From Blastococcus sp. MG754426 (GTDB lineage Bacteria; Actinomycetota; Actinomycetes; Mycobacteriales; Geodermatophilaceae), in assembly GCF_021699055.1 (NCBI RefSeq), contig NZ_SSXC01000007.1, positions 1-64,000 on the forward strand: a DNA stretch of 64,000 nt. The letters run 5' to 3'. How positions within the stretch are numbered: position 1 is the first letter of the stretch; each line of letters begins with the position of its first letter. The position numbers were made by a program, and so were the translations under genes. The notes beneath the pieces were generated by a model. The model was not told where the DNA came from. It saw only the letters and a list, made by a program, of their open reading frames with translations, and did no database searches. This document shows, one piece after another, positions 8,844-16,953 of this stretch.

Positions 8844-10112
8844 TCAGCGCCCGGCAGCCGCCGTCCCGTCCCCGGCCGGCAGCTGCCAGGGCCGCACGAC
8901 GGTGCCCAGGACGACGAGGGCGAGCACCAGCGCCGCGACGACCACCAGGCCGACCGCCGTCGAGTCGTTGCCGAGCAGGCCCACCACGGGGGAGACGACC
9001 GCGCCCACGCCGAACTGGACCGCGCCGAGCAGGGCCGCCGCGCTGCCGGCGGCCTCGCCGTGCCGGGACAGCGCCAGCGCCGGGGCGTTGGGCAGCGCGA
9101 GGCCGCAGGCGAACAGCACCACCCAGAGCGCGCCGGTGACCGCGGGGAGCCCGCCGGTGCCCGTGGCGGCGACCCCGACCAGCGCGGCCCCGGCGAGCGC
9201 GCCGAGGACCGTGCCGGAGACGAGCAGCCGCTGCGGGGACCAGCGGCGCAGCAGCAGGGGGTTGAGCTGGGTGGCCGCGATGAGCCAGAACGCCCCGGCG
9301 CCGAAGAGCAGGCCGAACTGCTGCTCGTCCAGGCCGAACTCCTCCTGGTAGACGAAGGAGGAGCCCGCCACGTAGCTGAACAGCCCCGCCATGGTCAGGC
9401 CGGCGACGAGCACCAGCCCGACGTAGACCCGGTCGTGCAGCAGACCGCGGTAGATCCGCAGCGTGCCGCGCACCCCGTTGCTGCTCCGCCGCTCCGGCGG
9501 CAGCGTCTCGCGCAGGGTCAGCCACCCGACGACCACCATGACCAGCCCGTAGGCGGCGAGGGCGGCGAAGACGCCGCGCCAGCTGGTGAAGCGCAGCAGC
9601 TCCCCGCCGAGGGTGGGTGCCAGCACCGGCGCGGCGCCGAGCACGAGGAACAGCCGGGAGAGCATCGTCGCCGCGGCCCGGCCGTCGTAGAGGTCGCGCA
9701 CCACGGCGAGCGCGATGACGGCACCCGCGGCGGCGCCGACGCCCTGCAGGAAGCGCAGGGCGCCGAGCACGGCGATCGTGGGGGCGACGAGCACCAGCAG
9801 CGAGGCCAGCACGTGCAGCGCCGTCCCGGCGACGAGCGGGCGGCGCCGGCCCCAGGCGTCCGACAGCGGGCCGATGACCAGCTGGCCGACGGCCAGGCCC
9901 ACGAGCGTGCCGGTGAGCGTGAGCTGCACCGTGGCCGGCGTCGTCAGCAGGTCGTCGGTGATGCTCGGCAGCGCCGGCAGGTACATGTCGATGGTCAGCG
10001 GCCCGAGGGCGACGAAGGCGCCCAGGGTCAGCGCGGTGCGCGCGGCGCCCGGCCGGTCGGGCGCGGTCGCGGCGGCGGCTGCGGGCGCGGTGCGGTGCTG
10101 GGTGGTGGTCAC
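8844..10112 (-). CDS. MFS transporter, Bcr/CflA drug-resistance family
   Basis: This 422-residue protein carries the Bcr/CflA signature: LGPLTIDMYLPALPSI in TM1, IGPLSDAWGRRRPL after TM2, and RFLQGVGAAAGAVIALAVVRDLY. It is expected to be a proton-driven exporter of small drugs at the inner membrane. The GTG at 10112 was chosen because a GGGGGACC ribosome site lies just upstream, and the 29 codons before it look non-coding. It is separated from mftF by about 110 bases and runs the same way, but has no clear role in that pathway. Confidence 0.88.
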   Translation of the reverse strand: MTTTQHRTAPAAAAATAPDRPGAARTALTLGAFVALGPLTIDMYLPALPSITDDLLTTPATVQLTLTGTLVGLAVGQLVIGPLSDAWGRRRPLVAGTALHVLASLLVLVAPTIAVLGALRFLQGVGAAAGAVIALAVVRDLYDGRAAATMLSRLFLVLGAAPVLAPTLGGELLRFTSWRGVFAALAAYGLVMVVVGWLTLRETLPPERRSSNGVRGTLRIYRGLLHDRVYVGLVLVAGLTMAGLFSYVAGSSFVYQEEFGLDEQQFGLLFGAGAFWLIAATQLNPLLLRRWSPQRLLVSGTVLGALAGAALVGVAATGTGGLPAVTGALWVVLFACGLALPNAPALALSRHGEAAGSAAALLGAVQFGVGAVVSPVVGLLGNDSTAVGLVVVAALVLALVVLGTVVRPWQLPAGDGTAAAGR

Positions 10113-10220
10113 GGGTCCCCCGTCGATCGGTGCTGAGCGGGACCCACGCTGGTCGGACCGCAGTACGACGGCCTTCAAGGCGCCCGGGCCGCCGGGCATT
10201 CCGGCACCCCGCGGATCCCG

Positions 10221-11630
10221 TCAGCGCGGCGGGCGCACCGGCAGGAGCGCCCGGGCATCGCGGGCACGCACCGCACCCGCCCACAGCCCGGCGCCGTAGG
10301 CGAGGTCGTCCAGCCGCCGGGCCACGCCGTGGCGGACCGGCCCGATCCGCCCCCGGTGCGGCCACCAGCCCACCAGCGCGTCGCCCACGGCGACGGCCAG
10401 CACCCCCCGCCGGGCCCGGCGCGAGGCGAGGGCCACCGCCGCGGCCAGCGGCCAGTGGTGCCGGGTCACCGACCGGGCCAGCGCCTGACCGGACGCCGCC
10501 AGGCCCCGCGCCACCAGGCCGGCGGCGAGCGCGGCCGGCACGGGTTCGCCGGGGCGGGCGAGCCGGCGCGCGAGGCGGGCGGTGGTCCAGCCGAGCAGGG
10601 CGAGGCCGGCGGGCCGGCCCCACCGGCCGCCCGCCACCAGCAGCGCCCACGTGGCGGCCGTCTCCGGCGCCATCACCAGCGGTGAGACGGCCGGGCCGTG
10701 CCGGGCGGCGAGCAGCGCGGCGCCGGTGCCGTAGAAGGCCCGGCGGCGCAGCCACGCGGTCGTGGGCGCCGGGTGCTCGTGGGCGACGGCGGCCGCGGGC
10801 TCGTACCGGACCCGCCAGCCCGCTGCGGTCAGCCGCCAGACGAGGTCGACGTCCTCGGCCACCCGCATCGCCTCGTCGAAGCCGTCCCCCAGGGCCGCCC
10901 GGCGCACCAGCAGCGCGGCGCTCGGCAGGTAGGGGACCGCGGACATCGGCTGCACCGGCGCCGGGTGCGGGCCCATGTCCAGCGCCCCGGCGACCGCCTC
11001 GTACGGGCTCGTCCAGCCGCGCGCCGCGCCGTCCAGCGGCACGATCCGCGGGCCGGCCACGGCCACCCGCGGATCGGCCAGGTGGGGGCGCAGCAGGCCG
11101 AGCCAGCCCGGCAGCGGCACGCAGTCGGAGTCCAGGAAGGCGACGAGCTCCGTCGTCGCGACCGCCAGCCCGGTGTTGCGGGCGGCGGCCGGCCCCCGGG
11201 CACCCGGATGCCGCAGCAGGCGGACGCCCGCCGGCGCGACGACCGGCACCGCCGACCCGTCGTCGACGACGACGACCGGCAGCGGAGCGGTGGCGGGTTC
11301 GGCGCGCAGCGCGGCGAGCAGCCGGGCCAGCTCCTCCGGGCGGTCCCTGACGGGGACGACGACGGTGACCCCGGCGGGCGCGGGATCCGCGGGCAGGTCG
11401 GGGTGGGCCAGGCCGGCGTCGAGCAGGCGCCCGGCGAGCGCGGCGCCGGCCGGGTCGGCGACCACCAGGCGGTCGGTGGCCAGCAGCTCCGCGGCGCGGG
11501 GGGCGAGCCGCACCAGCCGCAGCGGCGAGCCGCCGAGCAGGGTGGTGCCGCCGTCGCGGCGGCGGGTGCGCGGGTCGAGCGCGACGGCGAAGCCGTCGGG
11601 GAGCCGGCCCCCGGGCGGGGCGGGGATCAC
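10221..11630 (-). CDS. mftF: MftF: mycofactocin glycosyltransferase
   Basis: This 469-residue protein is the length usual for MftF. The central GT2 fold starts VTVVVPVRDRPEELARLL with VVVDDGS, and the metal site is FLDSDCVP. The C-terminal third is hydrophobic and basic, suggesting membrane contact. MftF adds beta-1,4-linked glucose units to the mycofactocin aglycon. The N-terminal piece (PDGFAVALDPRTRRRDGGTTLLGGSPLRL) is typical of the family. Its GTG overlaps the stop of the upstream hydrolase in a GTGA (11627-11630), so the two are co-translated. It lies about 5 kb from mftC, which is unusual, since mft genes are normally contiguous. Confidence 0.88.
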   Translation of the reverse strand: MIPAPPGGRLPDGFAVALDPRTRRRDGGTTLLGGSPLRLVRLAPRAAELLATDRLVVADPAGAALAGRLLDAGLAHPDLPADPAPAGVTVVVPVRDRPEELARLLAALRAEPATAPLPVVVVDDGSAVPVVAPAGVRLLRHPGARGPAAARNTGLAVATTELVAFLDSDCVPLPGWLGLLRPHLADPRVAVAGPRIVPLDGAARGWTSPYEAVAGALDMGPHPAPVQPMSAVPYLPSAALLVRRAALGDGFDEAMRVAEDVDLVWRLTAAGWRVRYEPAAAVAHEHPAPTTAWLRRRAFYGTGAALLAARHGPAVSPLVMAPETAATWALLVAGGRWGRPAGLALLGWTTARLARRLARPGEPVPAALAAGLVARGLAASGQALARSVTRHHWPLAAAVALASRRARRGVLAVAVGDALVGWWPHRGRIGPVRHGVARRLDDLAYGAGLWAGAVRARDARALLPVRPPR

Positions 11631-12181
11631 CCCTCCGCCAGCACCTCGGCGGTCGTCGCGAGGGACACCAGCGGGGCGTAGCCGGCCATCACCTGCAGCG
11701 CCCGCTCGTGCTCCTCGTCGCCGGCACCGGCGCAGGCGTCGGTGACCACGCGCACGTGCACGCCGGCGTCGGCGGCCGGCAGGACGGTGGAGACGACGCA
11801 GCAGTCGGTGGCGACGCCGGCGACCGTGATCGGCCCCTGGCCGACCAGCGCGGCCAGCTCCGGCCCCCACTTGCCGAACGTGGTGGCGTCGACCACCGGG
11901 TGCCCGCCGGGGTCCTCGACGAGCTGGTAGCAGTGCGCGTCGGGCGGCTGCAGGGCGAAGTCGTACTGCGCGTAGTACTCCTTCCACGCCCCCGCCGGCT
12001 GCGCGGGGGCCACGAAACGGGTCCACACCACCCGCTCGCCGAAGGCGGCGACCAGCCGGCGGATGCGGGGGCGGACCTCCTCGAACCGCGGGGCGGTCCA
12101 GGGCGAGTCCTCCTCGCCGAACACGTGCTGCAGGTCGACCACGACCAGCCAGCCCTCGCGGCCCGCGCTCCCGCCGTCCAT
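11627..12181 (-). CDS. Isochorismatase-like cysteine hydrolase
   Basis: This 184-residue alpha/beta hydrolase of the isochorismatase/nicotinamidase family shows the D-K-C triad as D16 (VVVDLQHVF), K104 (TFGKWGPEL) and C128 (GVATDCCV). Substrates in this family are amides, ureido acids or isochorismate, and nothing here selects one. A GAGGAG ribosome site precedes the ATG. Translational coupling to mftF suggests co-expression with mycofactocin synthesis, although this enzyme is not a known mft component. Confidence 0.85.
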   Translation of the reverse strand: MDGGSAGREGWLVVVDLQHVFGEEDSPWTAPRFEEVRPRIRRLVAAFGERVVWTRFVAPAQPAGAWKEYYAQYDFALQPPDAHCYQLVEDPGGHPVVDATTFGKWGPELAALVGQGPITVAGVATDCCVVSTVLPAADAGVHVRVVTDACAGAGDEEHERALQVMAGYAPLVSLATTAEVLAEG

Positions 12182-12272
12182 GCCCCGCTCTCCTCGTGCC
12201 GTCCCGCCCGCTGCCCGCGGGCCCCGACAGTAACGATCCGGTCCCGGCCGCCGGATCGCCGGATCCCTGTGC

Positions 12273-12291
12273 TTAGGTCAGCCTCACCTGA
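12273..12291. promoter_or_regulatory. DtxR/IdeR iron box
   Basis: TTAGGTCAGCCTCACCTGA matches 15 of 19 positions of the IdeR/DtxR consensus and lies 17 bases before the siderophore-binding lipoprotein start. Fe(II)-loaded IdeR bound here should block transcription, so the gene should be induced by iron starvation. Confidence 0.8.
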
Positions 12292-12308
12292 TCGTCGGAG
12301 GAGATCCC

Positions 12309-13310
12309 ATGTCCGTCCGCCCCGCCCTCCGCGGCGCCGCCGCGCTCGCGGCCACCGCCCTCGTCGTCACCGGCTGCGGCGGCGGGGACGAGCCCGCCCC
12401 CGCCGGGAGCGAGGCGACCGGCGGTCCGTCGTCGTCGGCCTTCCCCGTCACGGTGGAGACCGCCTTCGGCGATGTCACGGTGGAGGAGGAGCCCACCCGC
12501 GTGGTGGCGCTGGGCTGGTCCGACGCCGAGACGGCGCTGGCCCTGGGCGTGGAGCCGGTCGGCGCCAGCGACTGGCTCGCCGTCGGCGGCGAGGACGGCC
12601 TCGGGGACTGGGTCGAGCAGGGCTACGAGGAGCCGCCGGTGCTCATCGAGACCCTCGAGCCCAGCTTCGAGGCCATCGCCGCCCTGGAGCCCGACCTGAT
12701 CCTCGACACCCGCTCCTCCGGCGAGGAGAGCCGCTACGAGCTGCTGAGCCAGATCGCCCCGACCATCGGCCAGCCCGAGGGCGTGGGCCCGTACCAGACC
12801 ACCTGGCAGCAGCAGCTGGAGCTGGTCGGCCAGGCGCTGGGGAGGGCCGAGGAGGCCGACGAGCTCGCCACGCAGGTCGAGGAGGCCTTCGCCGAGGCCG
12901 CCGCCGAGCACCCGGAGTTCGACGGCACCGAGGTCGCGGTCGGCGCCTACACCTCCGAGGGCTTCGGCGCCTACGTGAGCGGTGACAGCCGCGTCCGGTT
13001 CATGGAGCAGCTCGGCTTCCAGAACAAGGCCGAGATCGAGGCGCTGGCGACGGAGAACTTCTTCGTGCCGGTGAGCGAGGAGCAGCTCTCCCTGCTCGAC
13101 GCCGAGCTCACCGTGGTCTTCCCGATCTTCGTGGAGGCCTCGGAGTTCACCGGCGACCCGCTGTGGCAGGCGCTGCCCGCCGTCCAGGAGGGGCGCGCCG
13201 TCGTCCTGGAGGACCTCACGGTGCTCAACGCGTTCTCCAGCGCCTCGGCCCCGGGGCTGCTCTACGCGATCGACGCGACCGTCCCGCTGTTCGCCGACGC
13301 GCTGGACTAG
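12309..13310 (+). CDS. Iron-siderophore ABC transporter substrate-binding lipoprotein (FecB/FepB type)
   Basis: This 333-residue protein has a lipoprotein signal with lipobox VVTGC and acylated C23, then a class III binding-protein fold. Helical-backbone family motifs include PTRVVALGWSDAETALALG and EPDLILDTRSSGEE. It should capture ferric siderophore at the outer face of the membrane. A strong GGAGGAG site precedes the ATG, and an iron box overlaps the promoter. No permease or ATPase gene is adjacent, so it must work with a transporter encoded elsewhere. Its 3' end overlaps the convergent mftE by four bases, placing it inside the mycofactocin locus. Confidence 0.9.
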   Translation: MSVRPALRGAAALAATALVVTGCGGGDEPAPAGSEATGGPSSSAFPVTVETAFGDVTVEEEPTRVVALGWSDAETALALGVEPVGASDWLAVGGEDGLGDWVEQGYEEPPVLIETLEPSFEAIAALEPDLILDTRSSGEESRYELLSQIAPTIGQPEGVGPYQTTWQQQLELVGQALGRAEEADELATQVEEAFAEAAAEHPEFDGTEVAVGAYTSEGFGAYVSGDSRVRFMEQLGFQNKAEIEALATENFFVPVSEEQLSLLDAELTVVFPIFVEASEFTGDPLWQALPAVQEGRAVVLEDLTVLNAFSSASAPGLLYAIDATVPLFADALD

Positions 13311-14020
13311 CCGGTCGCGTGCCCCGGTGACAGCAGCCGCCCCGCGTCGTCGACGTGCCAGGTGCCGACGGCGGCGGTGAGCCGGCCGACCAGCCCGTCG
13401 AGCAGCCGGGCCCCCTCCTCGGCGCCGGCGCCGGACGGGTCGCCCAGCACACCGGTGGGGCTCACGGCCCGCACGCCCTCGGCCCGCAGCCGCGGCAGCA
13501 GCGCGCGGATCGGCGTCGTCTCGCCGGTGACGGCGCGGTCACGCCGGACCTGCTCCGGTTCCACGTGCAACATCAGCGACGTCTCGGTGCGGCCGGCGTG
13601 CGCGTCGCCGTCCGGGAAGCCGCACGGGAACCAGGCCACGTCGCGGCCCTCGGCCCGCACCCGCGGCACCGCCGTCCGCAGCGCGTCGAGGTTGCCGCCG
13701 TGCCCGTTGACGATCAGCACGCGGCCGGCCCAGCGGCAGGCCGAGCGCCCGTACTCGACGAGCAGCCCGGTCAGCGCCTCGGTGCCCAGCGAGACCGTGC
13801 CGGGGAAGTCCTCGTGCTCGCCGCTGGCCCCGTAGGCCAGCGCGGGCGCCAGCAGTGCCCCCGGCAGCCGGTCGACGGCGCCGTCCGCGACGGCCGTGGC
13901 GACGGCGGTGTCCGTCGTGAGCGGCAGGTGCGGGCCGTGCTGCTCCACCGCGCCCAGCGGGACGACCAGCAGCGGGCGCTCGGGCAGCTCCGGCCAGGTG
14001 GCGGCGCCGAGGGAGGTCAC
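13307..14020 (-). CDS. mftE: MftE: creatininase-family peptidase that releases the Val-Tyr unit of MftA
   Basis: This 237-residue creatininase-fold metallopeptidase has metal ligands visible as E26 and H28 (GAVEQHGPHLPL), D37, H107 (NGHGGN) and E146 (HAGRTETS). In mycofactocin synthesis MftE cuts the modified precursor to free the cyclised C-terminal dipeptide. HAGRTETS is characteristic of MftE rather than true creatininases. It starts at GTG 14020 with no clear ribosome site. It is separated from mftC by three unrelated genes, and its 3' end overlaps the convergent siderophore-binding gene. Specificity is inferred from sequence style and nearby mftA/B/C/D. Confidence 0.85.
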   Translation of the reverse strand: MTSLGAATWPELPERPLLVVPLGAVEQHGPHLPLTTDTAVATAVADGAVDRLPGALLAPALAYGASGEHEDFPGTVSLGTEALTGLLVEYGRSACRWAGRVLIVNGHGGNLDALRTAVPRVRAEGRDVAWFPCGFPDGDAHAGRTETSLMLHVEPEQVRRDRAVTGETTPIRALLPRLRAEGVRAVSPTGVLGDPSGAGAEEGARLLDGLVGRLTAAVGTWHVDDAGRLLSPGHATG

Positions 14021-14165
14021 CGCCGCACCCTAGGCGCCGGTCAGGTCGCGGGCGCCACGTGAGGCGCCGTCCCCCGCCGCTGCCCGGCAACTGTCCTCGG
14101 CAGCTCGGCGGCAGCGCGAGCGAGCCGGCCTGCGGCCCGCCCGGGACCGCGGGCAGGATCCGGGC

Positions 14166-14543
14166 GTGCCCCCTCGTCGCTGCCCCTGCGGGACCGGCCT
14201 GCCCTACGCGGAGTGCTGCGGCCCGCGCCACGACGGCTCGGCGCCCGCGGCGACCGCCGAGCAGCTCATGCGCTCGCGGTACAGCGCCTTCGCCGTCGGC
14301 GACGCCGGCTACCTGCTGCGCACCTGGCACCCCGCCACCCGGCCGCCGGCGCTGGACCTCGACCCCGCGGTGCGCTGGACCGGCCTCGAGGTGCTCGCCA
14401 CCGGCGGTGGCGGGCTGCTCGCCGCCCAGGGCACCGTGGAGTTCGTCGCCCGCTACCGGCACGGGGGCGCGGACGGCGAGCAGCACGAGGTCAGCCGGTT
14501 CGCACGCGAGGACGGCGCCTGGCGCTACGTCGACGGCCGCTGA
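14166..14543 (+). CDS. YchJ-family protein with N-terminal SEC-C-like cysteine motif
   Basis: This 125-residue protein starts with CPCGTGLPYAECCGP, a zinc-binding SEC-C-like motif. An NTF2-like domain of the UPF0225/YchJ family follows (AEQLMRSRYSAFAVGDAGYLLRTW, then FVARYRHGG and HEVSRFAREDGAWRYVDG). The biochemical role of the family is not established. The GTG at 14166 follows CAGGAT at a spacing typical of leaderless genes here. The next gene begins 40 bases downstream. Confidence 0.85.
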   Translation: MPPRRCPCGTGLPYAECCGPRHDGSAPAATAEQLMRSRYSAFAVGDAGYLLRTWHPATRPPALDLDPAVRWTGLEVLATGGGGLLAAQGTVEFVARYRHGGADGEQHEVSRFAREDGAWRYVDGR

Positions 14544-14582
14544 CGCGTGTCGCGGGTCGCCCGGCGGGGAACCGGCGGAGGC

Positions 14583-15062
14583 ATGAGCGCAGAGGACACC
14601 CGCAAGGTCGCCGAGCTGATCAAGGGGGAGCGCTTCGGCTTCCTCACCACCACCGCCCCCGGCGGCAAGCTGACCAGCCGGCCGATGACGCTGCAGGAGG
14701 TCGAGTTCGACGGCGACCTGTGGTTCTACGCCGAGCGCGGCTCCCACCCGGTCGAGCACGTGACGGCGTCCCCGCAGGTCAACGTCGGCATCGGCTCGGG
14801 CGGCACCTGGGTGTCGCTCACCGGCCACGCCCGCGTCGTCGACGACCTGGCCAAGAAGAAGGAGCTCTGGAACGGCGGCGTCGAGGCGTGGTTCCCCGGC
14901 GGCCCGGAGGACCCCGACGTCGTCCTCATCAAGGTCGAGGGGGAGTCGGCGGAGTACTGGGACAGCCCCGGCGGCCGGCTGGCCACCGCCTTCAGCTTCG
15001 TCAAGGCCAAGGCCACGGGCGAGCGGATCGACGCCGGCGAGAACCGGAAGGTCGACCTCTAG
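14583..15062 (+). CDS. Pyridoxamine 5'-phosphate oxidase-like flavin protein (general stress protein 26 type)
   Basis: This 159-residue protein has the split beta-barrel flavin-binding fold (FGFLTTTAPGGKLTSRPMTLQEVEFDGDLWFYAER, then VNVGIGSGGTWVSLTGHARVV). Relatives bind FMN or F420, and their substrates are mostly unknown. The ATG at 14583 was chosen for its GGCGGAGG ribosome site, and the upstream 12 codons are unlikely. The stop overlaps the convergent GGDEF-EAL gene by four bases. Confidence 0.85.
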   Translation: MSAEDTRKVAELIKGERFGFLTTTAPGGKLTSRPMTLQEVEFDGDLWFYAERGSHPVEHVTASPQVNVGIGSGGTWVSLTGHARVVDDLAKKKELWNGGVEAWFPGGPEDPDVVLIKVEGESAEYWDSPGGRLATAFSFVKAKATGERIDAGENRKVDL

Positions 15063-16882
15063 CGCACCGGCACGCCGAGCCGGGCGCCCGCGCGCTCGGC
15101 CGGTTCCGGCCGGGCGAAGAAGTAGCCCTGGGCCGAGCCGCAGTCCATCGCGCGCAGCACCAGGCGCTGCTCGTCGGTCTCCACGCCCTCGGCGACGACG
15201 TCGAGGCCCAGGCTGCGGGCCAGCTCGACGATCGAGCTGACCAGCGTGGTGGCGGCCCCACCGGCGGCCAGGTCGTTGATGAAGCTGCGGTCGATCTTGA
15301 GGGCGTCCGCGGGCAGCCGGCGCAGGTAGGAGAGCCCGGAGAAGCCGGTGCCGAAGTCGTCGATGGCGATGCGCACGCCCAGGTCCCGCAGGCTCTCCAG
15401 CTGGCCGACCGTGCGGTCGACGTCGCGCACGAGCATCCCCTCGGTGACCTCCAGCGTGAGCTGCTCCGCCGGGAACCCGCTCTCGGCCAGGACGGCCTGC
15501 ACGTCGGCGCGGACGTCGGTCTCCGCGAGCTGGCGCGGGGAGAGGTTGACCGCCATCCGCAGCGGCGCGCCGTGCTCGGCCGACCACGCGGCGCCCTGCC
15601 GGACGGCCTGCCGGAGCACCCAGCGGCCGATCTCGACGACGGCGCCGGACTCCTCGGCCAGCGGGATGAACTCGGCGGGCGGGACGGTGCCGTGCTCGGG
15701 GTGGTGCCAGCGCACCAGCGCCTCGAACCCGGTGGTGCGGCCGTCGGCGAGCGAGACGGTGGGCTGGTAGTGGACCGCGAGCTGGCCGGCGGCCACCGCG
15801 CCGGCGAGGTCCTGCTGGAGGGCCGCGCGGCGGTGCGCGGCATCCCCCATGCCGGCCGAGTAGACGACCACCCGGTTCTTCCCCTGGGACTTCGCCAGGT
15901 ACATCGCCAGGTCGGCCCGGTGGAGCAGCGTCGCGGCGTCGGGCCGGTCGGCACCGGAGGCGGTGGCGATGCCGATGCTCCCGTGGACCGTGGTGGTGCC
16001 GGGGTCCAGCGGGACGGGGAGGGCGAAGGAGAGCAGCACCCGCTCGCCGACGGCGCGTGCGACGTCCTCCCCGCCGTGGACGACGACGGCGAACTCGTCC
16101 CCGCCGAGCCGCGCCACGAGGTCCTCGGGCCGGACGCAGTCGCGCAGCCGCTCGGCGACGGTCTGCAGCAGGACGTCGCCGGCTGCGTGCCCGCGGCTGT
16201 CGTTGACGTCCTTGAAGTCGTCGAGGTCGATGAAGAGCACGCTCAGGGCGCCGCCGCGCTGGAGCACCCGGTGGGTGATGTCCTCGAGCAGCGTGCGGTT
16301 GGCCAGCCCGGTCAGGGGGTCGCTGAGCACCTGGTCCTCGTTGAGCCGCCAGGCGGCCAGGTGCGCAGCGCTGGCCGCCAGCACGAAGGCGGCGTGCACC
16401 GCGGCCCACAGCCACGGGTGCCCGGCGCCGTTGTGGCCGAAGACCTCGTGCGGGAACAGCGCGCCGACCAGCCCGTGGTGGGCGCCGACGACGACGAGCG
16501 CCAGGCCGTAGGGGACCCAGTCCTGGTACAGCGAGACGACGCCGACCATCACGAAGAAGGCGAAGTGCGACTCGGTGACGCCACCCCACAGGTGCACCAG
16601 CGCGACGCAGGCGGCCAGCAGGCTCCCGGTCGTGGCGGCGGTCCGCGCCCGCCGGCCGGCCGCGGGCAGGAGCTCGACGACGAGCGGCCCGGCGACGGCG
16701 AGCAGGACGGCCACCGCGGCCGGCTGACCGTGCCCCCACAGCCAGGCCAGCAGCACCAGCGCGCCCGCGACCGCCAGGCACAGCCGGACGATCGCGCGGT
16801 GCCGCCGCTGCCACACCGCCTCCGGGAGGAGCCGGCCCTGGGGCAGGACCCGGAGCAGCCGGGCGCGCAGTGCGGTGATCAC
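15059..16882 (-). CDS. Membrane GGDEF-EAL bifunctional c-di-GMP protein
   Basis: This 607-residue protein has five or six hydrophobic segments in residues about 25-175. The GGDEF domain (about 185-345) has intact RLGGDEF and an RxxD inhibitory site (RPED) five residues before it. The EAL domain (about 360-600) has FEALVRW, NLSPRQL, EVTEGML, DDFGTGFSGL, KIDRSFI and EGVET all intact. It may therefore both make and degrade cyclic di-GMP. The start is probably GTG 16882, since no good ribosome site was seen and the upstream frame looks non-coding. It lies 71 bases after mftC on the same strand and could be co-transcribed with mftABC, which would be unusual. Confidence 0.88.
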   Translation of the reverse strand: MITALRARLLRVLPQGRLLPEAVWQRRHRAIVRLCLAVAGALVLLAWLWGHGQPAAVAVLLAVAGPLVVELLPAAGRRARTAATTGSLLAACVALVHLWGGVTESHFAFFVMVGVVSLYQDWVPYGLALVVVGAHHGLVGALFPHEVFGHNGAGHPWLWAAVHAAFVLAASAAHLAAWRLNEDQVLSDPLTGLANRTLLEDITHRVLQRGGALSVLFIDLDDFKDVNDSRGHAAGDVLLQTVAERLRDCVRPEDLVARLGGDEFAVVVHGGEDVARAVGERVLLSFALPVPLDPGTTTVHGSIGIATASGADRPDAATLLHRADLAMYLAKSQGKNRVVVYSAGMGDAAHRRAALQQDLAGAVAAGQLAVHYQPTVSLADGRTTGFEALVRWHHPEHGTVPPAEFIPLAEESGAVVEIGRWVLRQAVRQGAAWSAEHGAPLRMAVNLSPRQLAETDVRADVQAVLAESGFPAEQLTLEVTEGMLVRDVDRTVGQLESLRDLGVRIAIDDFGTGFSGLSYLRRLPADALKIDRSFINDLAAGGAATTLVSSIVELARSLGLDVVAEGVETDEQRLVLRAMDCGSAQGYFFARPEPAERAGARLGVPVR

Positions 16883-16953
16883 CTCGCCGGCATCGGCACG
16901 GCCCGCCCGGCGCTGGAGCGGCCGGGCGGGCTTCCCCCTCCGAGGGGGTGGGC

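Noticed and set aside
13539-16814. A 1091-codon open frame on the minus strand
   Set aside because: It is Arg/Ala/Gly/Pro-rich and lies in the wrong frame of mftE and the GGDEF-EAL gene. It is a shadow of high GC content.
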